Shown: one piece after another, positions 16,741-25,108 of the stretch
How positions within the stretch are numbered: position 1 is the stretch's first letter
Layout of the letters: every line of letters starts with the position of its first letter
NCBI RefSeq assembly: GCF_900637685.1
Contig: NZ_LR134388.1
Span: 3,375,001 to 3,439,000 of the forward strand
Direction of reading: 5' to 3'
Origin: Legionella sainthelensi
GTDB taxonomy: Bacteria; Pseudomonadota; Gammaproteobacteria; Legionellales; Legionellaceae
Length of the DNA stretch: 64,000 bases
The notes under the pieces: model-generated
The model's input: the letters and a program-made list of their open reading frames with translations, nothing else
Databases searched by the model: none
What the model was told of the DNA's origin: nothing
Translations under genes and position numbers: made by a program

Positions 16741-16833
16741 TTTTTGCTCATTTTATTCATTTGTGCGTTTTTATACATTAAATAGAAATTGTCAACTATA
16801 AATGGGGAATTCATTTTCTCTCTTTGAGTCTTA

Positions 16834-16852
16834 GGGTCTGTTGACAATTCAT
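16834..16852 (+). repeat. Solo IS5/IS427-type inverted-repeat end
   Basis: GGGTCTGTTGACAATTCA equals the left end of the IS at 27915, but no transposase follows. It marks a former insertion or deletion junction in the 16741-16911 gap. Confidence 0.55.
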
Positions 16853-16911
16853 ATTGTTTTATCAATTTTTTCCCGTAGTTCTGACAATTTTAAAGCCATT
16901 TTTTCACAAGA

Positions 16912-17220
16912 TTGAATTACGTCTTCACGATGCATTTCTGTAGCTTTGATTGTGGAGACAATCTCTATCTGGATGAGAATAATACAATTCAAAAAGAGCT
17001 TCAGCGATTAGGAAATAAATATATCGTATTAGATCCATTATTTGGAGTAGTAGCAACTGGCGATAAGTATCTTCAAGAAGCAGAAATAGCGAAATTTTTT
17101 GCTCTTTCTAAGCTAGACCGGATTAACAAGGCTAGAGACATATTGTTTAAGAAAAATAATACAACAGTTGAACAAGAAACCGCTAATATTTTAGAATCGG
17201 TTAAGCAAGAGCTAAGGTAG
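16912..17220 (+). CDS. Short hypothetical protein, probable gene remnant
   Basis: Up to 102 aa from a TTG, or 96 aa from ATG 16930. The C-terminal part LDPLFGVVATGDKYLQEAEI and FFALSKLDRINKARDILFKK is helical and charged. It is not recognised. No good ribosome binding site is seen, and it follows IS debris, so it may be the tail of a larger lost gene. Confidence 0.35.
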   Translation: MNYVFTMHFCSFDCGDNLYLDENNTIQKELQRLGNKYIVLDPLFGVVATGDKYLQEAEIAKFFALSKLDRINKARDILFKKNNTTVEQETANILESVKQELR

Positions 17221-17295
17221 CCGGATGCAGGCGCAGTCGTAATCCGGGATATTGGGCTTCGAACATCCCGGATTTCGTTACACTTCATCCGGGCT
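17218..17295. repeat. REP-like nested palindrome between convergent genes
   Basis: Outer arms TAGCCGGATG (17218) and CATCCGGGCTA (17285-17295) enclose inner arms AATCCGGGAT (17241-17250) and ATCCCGGATT (17264-17273). This layout is typical of REP/BIME-type repeats. It lies between a plus-strand remnant and the end of the DUF2130 gene and may end transcription from both sides. Confidence 0.6.
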
Positions 17296-18643
17296 ACGCT
17301 AGATCAGAATCAGGAACATCTTTTTTATCAAGCTCCTCAAATATAGCCTTCATCGTTGGATTTTTACGTGTCAGCTTCTTGATGGTTATGTCCTGTGCCT
17401 TATCGTTTGCAAGGCGAAGATTTCGATCAGTCCCGAGCAGCGCATCCCTGGTCCTCTGTAGATGATCAATTGATTTATCAATCTCATCAATTGCAATTTG
17501 AAATTTCTTAGAGGCAAGCTCATAGTTTTTACCAAATGCGGACTTAAATTGTTCAAGGTCTTTTTCGAAGTTTGTTATGTCAATATTTTGTGATTTAACA
17601 AGCGCAAGTTCTGTCTTATATTCTAACGACTTGATCGCCGCGTTGCGCAAAAGTGTAATTATAGTAAGAAAGAACTGTGGTCGAACGACATACATCTTTG
17701 GGTATCGGTGGAACATATCAACAATCCCAGAGTTATAGAATTCATTGTCAGGTTCAAGCAATGAAACAAGCACTGCATACTCACAGCCTTTTTCAGTACG
17801 ATCTTTATCTAGCTCCTTTAAGAAATCCTCATTTTTTTTCTTAGTTGCAGTGGTGTCTATTTCGTTTTTCATTTCAAACATGATTGAAACTATCTCAGTA
17901 CCAGCATGGTCTAAGTCACGAAAAATAAAGTCGCCTTTACTACCAGAACTTGCATCGTTATCTTTTTCAAAATATGCATATGGAAATGCAGTTGCACGAA
18001 TCCGATTGAACTCTGTCTCGCAATGCTGTTCAAGGGTTTCTCCAACCATTTTAGTCGAAAGACGAGCTTTCATGTCTCGTAATCGCTCAATAGCATCGTC
18101 ACGATCTTTGAGCTGTGTTTCATACTTGTCTTTGAGAGATTTTTCAGAAAGTTGCTTTTCAAGCTCTGCTTGTTTAAGACTGATTTTTAGTTCATCCCGC
18201 TCTTTCTCAACTTTGCTAAGCGCCTCGGCAACAGCAAGTTTCTTCGCAGATTCGCTTGTCCCAAGCTTTTCCTCAGCTAGTTTCAGAGCAGCTTCTTTAT
18301 CTAGTTTCGTCCTTTCCAGTTCGTTAGCTAGTTTATCGCGTTCTTTCTCAATAGCTATCAGAGCTTCAGTCACAGCTAGTTTCCGCGCAACATCACCAGC
18401 ATCTAATTTTGCTTTCAGTTCTTTTATCTCGGCATCTTTATCTGAAGCGAGCTTCTGCATGTCATTTCTGATATTGCTCTTGGCAAGTTCCACTGCATTC
18501 AGTTTCTCCTTCTCAGCCAATTCGAGTCGATCATGCAATTGCTTATCAAATTCTTTATCACGAACCTGCTTCAAAATATCTGCATACCCAGCTTCGTCAA
18601 CTTTGAATGCCTTTTTGCAATGGGGGCAGATGATGTCATGCAT
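17294..18643 (-). CDS. DUF2130 coiled-coil protein
   Basis: A 449 aa protein. A CPHCKKAF zinc-ribbon-like start is followed by a ~170 residue coiled coil (repeated [17 protein letters not shown] blocks). The DUF2130 domain is at ~190-350: [57 protein letters not shown]. The D-x-E-K spacing (GDFIF ... FEMKNE) is reminiscent of a PD-(D/E)XK nuclease core; that is inference. SD AGAGGA 7 nt before ATG. Single gene between att2 and att3; function unknown, with possible DNA binding or nuclease role. Confidence 0.85.
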   Translation of the reverse strand: MHDIICPHCKKAFKVDEAGYADILKQVRDKEFDKQLHDRLELAEKEKLNAVELAKSNIRNDMQKLASDKDAEIKELKAKLDAGDVARKLAVTEALIAIEKERDKLANELERTKLDKEAALKLAEEKLGTSESAKKLAVAEALSKVEKERDELKISLKQAELEKQLSEKSLKDKYETQLKDRDDAIERLRDMKARLSTKMVGETLEQHCETEFNRIRATAFPYAYFEKDNDASSGSKGDFIFRDLDHAGTEIVSIMFEMKNEIDTTATKKKNEDFLKELDKDRTEKGCEYAVLVSLLEPDNEFYNSGIVDMFHRYPKMYVVRPQFFLTIITLLRNAAIKSLEYKTELALVKSQNIDITNFEKDLEQFKSAFGKNYELASKKFQIAIDEIDKSIDHLQRTRDALLGTDRNLRLANDKAQDITIKKLTRKNPTMKAIFEELDKKDVPDSDLA

Positions 18644-18840
18644 ATTTAATTCCTCTATCTATCGTTATTTACAGCTAATAACTTTTTTGTAGTAATGAAT
18701 AAATGTTAGTGGCAAACAATTGCTTTATAATACAGTTTATTTGAACGACTAGGAAAAGAGCATTCCGCAAATAATGCTTGAGTCTAGGGATAATATTTCA
18801 AATAAACTGCTTTTTGAAGACTTATTTAATCAACTTTATA

Positions 18841-18880
18841 AATCCGTTGGTCCTAGGGTCAAGTCCTAGTGGGCCCACCA
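18841..18880 (+). repeat. att3: truncated tRNA 3'-end repeat
   Basis: 40 bp matching att1/att2 with one change (AGGGTC for AGGTTC). The anticodon-loop portion is lost. It marks the right border of the hipBST/DUF2130 block. The gap 18644-19050 holds only this site and a hairpin. Confidence 0.8.
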
Positions 18881-18891
18881 ACAAATTGTCA

Positions 18892-18944
18892 TCCCGAATG
18901 TAGTGAGCAATCTCCAGAGTTCAAGCACAGAGCCACATTCGGGA
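18892..18944. repeat. Inverted repeat after att3
   Basis: TCCCGAATGT at 18892-18901 pairs with ACATTCGGGA at 18935-18944 around a 33 bp loop. It looks like a dispersed intergenic repeat; no gene is near except the end of the effector candidate on the minus strand. Confidence 0.4.
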
Positions 18945-19050
18945 GTTTCTTCGCACTGTTTGGAATGAAGTTGCCCGGACTATTGAGAAGCTACCAAATT
19001 ACCTCAAAATAGTTAATGAGAGGATTTCTCAGAATGAGGTTTTTACTCAT

Positions 19051-20784
19051 TCACTTATACCCAAACTCAGCTTTTGTGCTTACAACAACATCAGTTTTTG
19101 TTGCTGCAAAGGAACCAAACCGGTGCAGTCCGGAGGAATTCCTTTCTATTCTACTAAATGCCCTCTCTGCCTCCAAATCAATTCGCATTTGGCAGTTATC
19201 ACAAACTTCTTGAATTAAAGGCTGAATATTAAACCAACTACGCCGCTGTCTCAGTTTTATTAATTCTAATTCGAGCTCAAGCCGATGTATCTGAACATCA
19301 ACTGGATGTTTCAGATGGACCCCAAATGATATTTTTATATCATTAATTTCTTTAATTCGTGATTCAACTTCTCCTTTCTGAAGTTCATCCAATCGTGTTT
19401 GGGCAGATTCTTTAATTGCCTGCTTTTTCTTATTTATGGCTTCTAAAATAACCTGAGGATCTTGTCCTACTGGAAAATCGAGAACTTGCTTTGCTTGATC
19501 TAATTTTTTAGAGTGAATGACAAATTCTAAAAGCTCCTTAACAATTTTTTGCGAATGAGACGCTACATTTTCGTGAAAAATATCTTCCTTAAATGATACT
19601 GGAAAAGCAGCGATCTCTTTAGCGCATTCAATAATGGCTCTTTCCGCCTCATCAACACTCATTTTTGAAGCTATCGCTTGGTCATGAGCAGCCTGGCCGT
19701 ATATCAATTCAAATATACGGCTATCTAAACCAGGATCAGCTAAGCGCAATGAGTTAAGGAATGCTTTTATATTGCCATTATAATTAAGAATGCATGAAAA
19801 CACTCTCCCTTGTTTCTCAAGAGACAATGAATTGAACACAACCGGGAAATGAGGCATCTGCTCATGTAAATCAACACAGTTGACAATAACATTCGAGGGC
19901 AATGAACCATTACCTTCTCTTATCTTAAATAGCATATGAAGCAGATGAGAATGACTATAAACAGCTTTTCCAATATTTTCGTGAAGACCTAATAAAGTGC
20001 GTGTTATATCAAGATGATAAGGATTGGAACTAAACGTGGCAAAACGACTTCTTCTTTGTATGAGATCATGAAGTGAAAAATATTCTAGCTTCTCGTTGTC
20101 CCAGGGATTTACCAAAACCACATCATATCCGCCTGGGCTCATCGCATTAGGAATAATTTTATCTATTCTTAGTGCATGACATCCGTGTCTTTGTCCATAA
20201 ACATCAACATCACCCCAATCCAGAGCAACATAAACCGGCTCTTCAGGTCTAATAGCTTTTAACTTAACAATGTCATAGATATTTGAATAATCTTGAGAAT
20301 TAATGCCGAGTAACTTTGCAACAAATTCTGTTTCATAACCTACGTGTCTATAAGGCATATTATGGGCCATCACACTCGCTGCCGGATCTTGGGGATTCCA
20401 ACCACGATTTAAATAATAATAAGAGCTGAGTCGCTCCAAAATTTTTATGGCAAGTGAATTACTTTTTACCCCCTCAGGTGTCTGGTCAATTTGATTGAGT
20501 CTATTATAATCAATAAAAAAAACATCTTGATTTGTCTTTGGATCATAATAATAGGTGAATTTACCGGGGATCTTATCCAACTGTAATAATGCACTTTGGT
20601 CTGTACGTTTGATTCGTACTTCAATACCACCTACTCTTTCAACAAATAATGATTTTAGCGCGGCATAGCCTTCTGGTCCCGTACTTAATAAACAATCGAC
20701 AGCTGCTAAAAGATAACAATCCCCACCTCTGCCTTGGTGTATCGTAATAGGGCCATCATTTGGGGGAAATAAGGGGGTAGGCAT
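19051..20784 (-). CDS. Calpain-like cysteine protease, candidate Dot/Icm effector
   Basis: A 577 aa protein with an N-terminal C2/papain-like catalytic set: Cys23 in GRGGDCYLLAAVDCLL, His203 in GQRHGCHALRID, and Asn226 in VVLVNPWDNEKLEYFSL. The order and context (GDCYLLA ... HAxxI ... NPW) is that of calpains. Residues ~290-560 are helical with coiled-coil segments (KKKQAIKESAQTRLDEL). No signal peptide. SD AGGAAG 9 nt upstream of ATG. It sits alone between att3 and att4 on the island. Eukaryotic-type protease plus orphan context suggests a secreted effector; target unknown. Confidence 0.83.
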   Translation of the reverse strand: MPTPLFPPNDGPITIHQGRGGDCYLLAAVDCLLSTGPEGYAALKSLFVERVGGIEVRIKRTDQSALLQLDKIPGKFTYYYDPKTNQDVFFIDYNRLNQIDQTPEGVKSNSLAIKILERLSSYYYLNRGWNPQDPAASVMAHNMPYRHVGYETEFVAKLLGINSQDYSNIYDIVKLKAIRPEEPVYVALDWGDVDVYGQRHGCHALRIDKIIPNAMSPGGYDVVLVNPWDNEKLEYFSLHDLIQRRSRFATFSSNPYHLDITRTLLGLHENIGKAVYSHSHLLHMLFKIREGNGSLPSNVIVNCVDLHEQMPHFPVVFNSLSLEKQGRVFSCILNYNGNIKAFLNSLRLADPGLDSRIFELIYGQAAHDQAIASKMSVDEAERAIIECAKEIAAFPVSFKEDIFHENVASHSQKIVKELLEFVIHSKKLDQAKQVLDFPVGQDPQVILEAINKKKQAIKESAQTRLDELQKGEVESRIKEINDIKISFGVHLKHPVDVQIHRLELELELIKLRQRRSWFNIQPLIQEVCDNCQMRIDLEAERAFSRIERNSSGLHRFGSFAATKTDVVVSTKAEFGYK

Positions 20785-20848
20785 AATAAAAATCTTCCTG
20801 TTTAGTAAAAAATATTAAGATATCAAGAACAGCTTATTAGAAAATTAA

Positions 20849-21130
20849 TCAATCTATTACATTTACGTATAGGGTATGTGAAAAATGATCTCTTTTGTGG
20901 GGCTTCACGATCCTCTGAGGCGTAAGATACTGTCTTTCAAACAAATCTTTCGATGTGTTTTCATTACTTAGTTTCACACTCATAATTTTAATTAAACCCA
21001 GTAACGTCAAATGGGTTTCAAAATTAAAATCACCAATAAAAAAACTATTGTGGGGAATTTGCGTATTTGAGTACGACACAGTTATACATCGTAGTACATT
21101 TTTAGTGGCTTCTTTTGATAAAATTTTCAA
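20849..21130 (-). CDS. Doubtful short ORF overlapping the repeated att flank
   Basis: 93 aa, weak start codon and no good ribosome site. Its N-terminal third is read from the sequence also present next to att1 (about 1808-1919). The tail FERQYLTPQRIVKPHKRDHF is not recognised. May be chance or a remnant. Confidence 0.2.
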   Translation of the reverse strand: MKILSKEATKNVLRCITVSYSNTQIPHNSFFIGDFNFETHLTLLGLIKIMSVKLSNENTSKDLFERQYLTPQRIVKPHKRDHFSHTLYVNVID

Positions 21131-21162
21131 TTAAATCAATTAGTTACTTTTTGATTAAATGA

Positions 21163-21207
21163 CTCATAATCTGTTGATCCCAGGTTCAAGTCCTAGTGGG
21201 CCCACCA
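21163..21207 (+). repeat. att4: diverged tRNA 3'-end repeat
   Basis: 45 bp with 42 identities to att1. The ~110 bp to its left also resembles the left flank of att1 (shared TTTGAGTACGACAC and TTAGTGGC/TGTAGTGG blocks). It is thus an older end of the same kind. No tRNA 5' half is present. Confidence 0.8.
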
Positions 21208-21330
21208 ACATAATAATTTAAAATCAATAAGTTACGTTGATATCCTGTTTTACTATAAAAATCCTTGCGTAGCTTTTGCGTGACCTAGATCACGTAATTA
21301 CAAACTTACTTGGAGATCCCTTTGAGTATT

Positions 21331-21496
21331 TTAACTGGCAGGTCTACTCTTAGAGTTTCGCAATAAGGTTAACATCAAACCGCTTTTTTGATTCTCACAA
21401 ACCTTATTAGCAGCTTGATATAAACTTTGGAGCTCAGCTGAAGAATAGTGAGTTGTGATCCTTCCTGAACGATATCCAAGCAAGTCTTGCCTGTCT
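21331..21496 (-). pseudogene. Tyrosine integrase, C-terminal fragment
   Basis: About 55 codons, including SFEDRQDLLGYRSGRITTHY, SSAELQSLYQAANKVCE and NQKSGLMLTLLR, match the end of island integrases around the catalytic tyrosine (THYS). The box LLGH is altered to LLGY. It lies 120 bp right of att4 and is joined at its front to an ISL3 fragment. A dead integrase of another element. Confidence 0.7.
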
Positions 21497-21664
21497 TCAA
21501 AACTTTTCTGAACGACCCTCAACCAAATCAAATATTTTATGTTTGGCCAAGTCACAAAAGGTTGTGGCATAACCTACTGCTCTATTAAATGAACGCTCAT
21601 CCACACCAAGAACTTTTATCTCTCTCCTTGAGATATCCAAAAACGTTGACTGTTTATGACCTAA
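21497..21664 (-). pseudogene. ISL3-family transposase, internal fragment
   Basis: The minus strand reads REIKVLGVDERSFNRAVGYA then TTFCDLAKHKIFDLVEGRSEKF and a stop. This is the DDE-domain entry of ISL3 transposases (GxDE-x-F ... D). The insertion point disrupts the integrase fragment. Confidence 0.7.
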
Positions 21665-21859
21665 TATTTTCTATATCATTTAGGCGGAGAATTGGTCTTT
21701 CGCCATAGGTTAGGAATAAATAATCCTAAGTAGTTTAGGCATCATACCCCTTAAGCAGTAATGAATTTTTTTCTCGCCTTGGCTTTCACCTATCCTTGGC
21801 GAAAAGTAAAAGATTCAAATAAATTAAGTTATCTGCTAAGAATAGGAAAAGTAGAAGGG

Positions 21860-22075
21860 TTATTTATCGACTAGGGTTTGTTTATGACATCTGTAAATAA
21901 TTTTATCAGTTGCAAGATCTAAGAGCTCTCCTCTAGCTCCTGAAGATTCCAAATCACATAATAGAATCAAACGAACTTTCATCTCATGGAGAATTTTTCC
22001 AGTAATTTTAGATATAATGTGGTGTCCTATTTTAACTCGAGCTTCATAGGTATCTTTCACAACAGAAGTTAACAT
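21860..22075 (-). CDS. Small hypothetical protein
   Basis: 71 aa (MLTSVVKDTYEARVKIGHHI start; LHEMKVRLILLCDLESSGAR). AGAGGTG 5 nt upstream of the ATG supports translation. No domain is recognised. It lies between island debris and the stress protein genes. Confidence 0.5.
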   Translation of the reverse strand: MLTSVVKDTYEARVKIGHHIISKITGKILHEMKVRLILLCDLESSGARGELLDLATDKIIYRCHKQTLVDK

Positions 22076-22189
22076 ATACGCACCTCTAGTTTACAGTATT
22101 ACTTAGACTATAGCTCAAAATCCATTGCATGGACAATATTTAACCAAATCTCGCTGCAAAGCTAATATTTCCTACATTAAATTGATCAT

Positions 22190-22853
22190 ATTTAACATTA
22201 CATTCTTTAAAAAGTGATCTAATTGCTCCATAATATTTTCTGTTTTTGATTCAAGTATGCCAACAGAATTACCTTTTAAATACTGACTGTTAAAATATCT
22301 ACGATAAGCAACAGCTGAAACTGGGCTTCTGGAAAGCATTTAATGGTGAAATCAATGGCTTTTTTACTGGATTTTGAAAAATCAGCTGCAGCAAGTATTC
22401 TTTTATAAGAAAAAAAGGGTTACTTTTTGATGAGAAAAACAGGAGTTTTCCCTTGCTCTACAAGATAACTCGATGTTGTTCCTAACACATACTCATGGAC
22501 ATAATACTGTCCATGAGCTCTTGCAATAATTAAATTTTCCTTGACTTTGCTCCGTATGCTGAGTGCTTTCATTTGCAGCCTTTCCAGCAAGAACTGATAG
22601 TTTAACTGAAATATTAATAGTATATTTCATAATTAGGGCAGACAGTTTATCCAGCGTGTCCTCCTCTAATGAGAGAAAATCTTTTTGTTGTTCACTAAAG
22701 TATTGGCCAAAATCTACCAACTATGGCTGTTGTAAAACGTGTATAAAATGAAGAGGTCTATGATGTCGCTCAGTTTAAGATATGGCTCTTTGTAGTACAT
22801 ATTCGGCATATTTAGAAAAATCACTGGCAATGATTATGCGTTTTAGTGGCATC
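22190..22853 (-). pseudogene. Universal stress protein (two UspA domains), decayed
   Basis: The minus strand reads MPLKRIIIASDFSKYAEYVL, then DTLDKLSALIMKYTINISV, then IIARAHGQYYVHEYVLGTTS, VEQGKTPVFLIKK, and a second domain YKRILAAADFSKSSKKAIDF with IKCFPEAQFQLLLIVDI. Stops and frameshifts break it several times. It is clearly related to the intact gene at 23090, to which it is inverted. Confidence 0.78.
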
Positions 22854-23089
22854 ATCCTTGTCCTCAGAAAGAATAATAAAGCTTAGCAAAAGAATTGTCA
22901 TATCAGACGCAACGGTTTAAGTAACTCCCGTGCACAATGCTTAGTTCTTGGCATCACAATTCGGTACCAGACTCAACAGATGTCTATTTCAAATAGGAAC
23001 TCGCCTGTAGTTCATAGATATGAATATAGAGTGCAATGAAGCTAATCGTTTGCTAATCTTTATATAAGCTTAAATGCAGAGAGTTTAAA

Positions 23090-23947
23090 ATGGAAATAAA
23101 TAATATATTAATTGCCAGTGACTTTTCAAAGCATTCAGACTACTCCCTTTCAAGAGCAGTTACTTTAGCTGAACAGCATAAAGCAATACTCCACTTTTTA
23201 CATATCTTAATCCAGCCCAGGATTGGTAATTTTTCACAATATTCAATTGAAGAGTTGGAACAAGATTATCTTGCACAAAAAAATAAAATTGAAAAAAAAA
23301 TTTTAAAATGCATAAAAAAATACTCTCATAACATTGAAACCTATGTTTCTGTATTAGCTGGTAGAGCAGCTGATGAGATTGTCAGATACGCTAAAGAAAA
23401 CAAATGTAATATGATTATTGCTGGTGCGCATGGCGAATACTACATCAAGGATTACATCTTAGGCACTACTTCAAGTTCTATGATAAGTCATAGTGATGTT
23501 CCAATCCTACTGGTAAAAAAAGAGCCTTCTTTTGCGTATAATCGGATAATTATAGCTACCGATTTTTCCGAAGTAAGTAAAAATGCAATTGAATTTACAT
23601 TCAAATGTTTTCCTAATGCAACCTTTCAATTACTACATATCATAGATATATATTTCACTAAATTGTTACTAAGATATGAACAGGAAGATACAAAAGATAT
23701 CACATGCAGGTTAGATGATTTTCTTAGTAAGTGTAATGTAGATCAAACTAAATTCCAGAAAAAAATCATGGGTGGATATATTGCAGACACTATTGTCATT
23801 CAGTCTGAAAAATGGCAAGCTGATTTGATTTCATTTGGTACTCAAGGAAACTCTAAATTACAGTATTTACTGACAGGAAGTGTGGCTAAACGATTATTAC
23901 AGCTTAGCACCACTGATATGTTAGTTGTTCCGCCAAAACAAAAATAG
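23090..23947 (+). CDS. Universal stress protein, tandem UspA domains
   Basis: 285 aa with two UspA domains (start NILIASDFSKHSDYSLSRAV; second from YNRIIIATDFSEVSKNAIEF). Both have the ATP-binding pattern G-2x-G-9x-G(S/T): GAHGEYYIKDYILGTT and GTQGNSKLQYLLTGS. Such cytoplasmic proteins support survival under stress or low oxygen. Stands alone, divergent from its decayed paralog. Intact. Confidence 0.93.
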   Translation: MEINNILIASDFSKHSDYSLSRAVTLAEQHKAILHFLHILIQPRIGNFSQYSIEELEQDYLAQKNKIEKKILKCIKKYSHNIETYVSVLAGRAADEIVRYAKENKCNMIIAGAHGEYYIKDYILGTTSSSMISHSDVPILLVKKEPSFAYNRIIIATDFSEVSKNAIEFTFKCFPNATFQLLHIIDIYFTKLLLRYEQEDTKDITCRLDDFLSKCNVDQTKFQKKIMGGYIADTIVIQSEKWQADLISFGTQGNSKLQYLLTGSVAKRLLQLSTTDMLVVPPKQK

Positions 23948-24240
23948 AACATTGATAACTATTAAAAAGTTAATGTATTGGACTACAACTATAATGCCAG
24001 AAAACTTCATGATGTTCCGTGAAATTTCGTAGCCTCCAGCAAATTACCTTATAAAACCCACCTGTTTTGATTTTTAGAGTAGTTATTTATATTGAGTGGA
24101 GGTAAAAAATCAATTTCTGATCCTATAAGAACTATCTGAGTAGGATTAATCATAGCATGACTATAATAATAGTGACGTTTGATATGATAGAAGTTGACCG
24201 TTTCACTCACACCAGGCCACTGATATTACTCACGCAGATA
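23948..24240. other. Gene-free stretch after usp
   Basis: AT-rich sequence without a supported ORF, RNA or repeat. It leads into the satellite remnant at 24241. Confidence 0.4.
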
Positions 24241-24760
24241 TATACGAAATATGGGTGGAGCAGCTTAATACCGCAGCGATCGTCTGTTGATTAAAAAGCG
24301 CAGAATGTGGCGCAGATTTAAATTCGTTTAATAGATGTAACCTAGATGTTTTTTGTGCAGGCATAGGACTCTCCGCAATTGATTATTCACTCAGCATAAT
24401 GCTGAACCAGTCAATCCTTTGAATGAATCCCGGTCTAGCCAGAACGAAACATTGTTCTTCTCTTTTCCTTCACCGTTCTTAGCTCCTGCTAATTAGTTAC
24501 TATTGGTAAAAAACAGCTCATACCTCAAACTTGCAAAAAATATTGCGCATTACTTCAAAGTTTGTCAAGCACACAAGATCAATTTCAAAGATGTGTTATC
24601 GAAGGATATTGATTGATACTGAAAATGAAGTATCGCATGCCATAAATTCGCAATTCGCGAATTTATCATAACTTTTGGTATTATTAGAATCTGTAGTTAA
24701 GTGTAGTTGTAGAACATTCGAAAAAGTCATGTAGACGCAATACCCCTAAACACCCCACAT
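24241..24760 (-). pseudogene. Remnant of a second satellite: decayed alpA and left-end pieces
   Basis: 24241-24380 matches the alpA gene at 8273-8527 (shared ...CGTTTAATAGATGTAACC... type block and the leader with CTCCGC/CTCCGT) but is frameshifted. About 24560-24625 matches 8740-8805 (GATATTGATTGATACTGAAA). 24700-24740 matches the left end of the att1 element including AAAAAGTCATGTAGAC. The order is scrambled by deletion. The 24761-25108 stretch has no gene. Confidence 0.65.
24642..24666. repeat. Perfect inverted repeat in satellite remnant
   Basis: ATAAATTCGC (24642-24651) and GCGAATTTAT (24657-24666), 5 nt loop. Possibly a terminator or regulator site of the lost element. Confidence 0.45.
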
Positions 24761-25108
24761 GTTAGTTGGCTTGCAGCAGCTTTCTTTTAGCGAAAACACT
24801 CTTAAGGCAACTTATGGATAATGATGTGCTTTTTGATGCCAAGTCAATTTTTTAATAGAAATAGATTAGATAATTAGCAATAAAGAATCAATAAATTCCA
24901 TAACTTATCACTCTTAAACAATCTGCCAAAACATCGAGCTGCATTCCAATTTAGAATATACAGTTTCGGTATTTCATAAAAGGATAATTATCCCTTAACC
25001 CCATTTTTTTAAAATTAAAGTGTAAACACAATTTTAACAACCAGGCCATCAAATAGATAAAAGGAAGGCCTGTATTTTAAATAATTTTGATTAAATGATG
25101 AGGTGACC

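Noticed and set aside
17745..18692. 315 aa Ser-rich ORF on the plus strand
   Set aside because: It is the antisense of the DUF2130 coiled coil; the composition is the mirror of Glu/Lys-rich codons and there is no domain.
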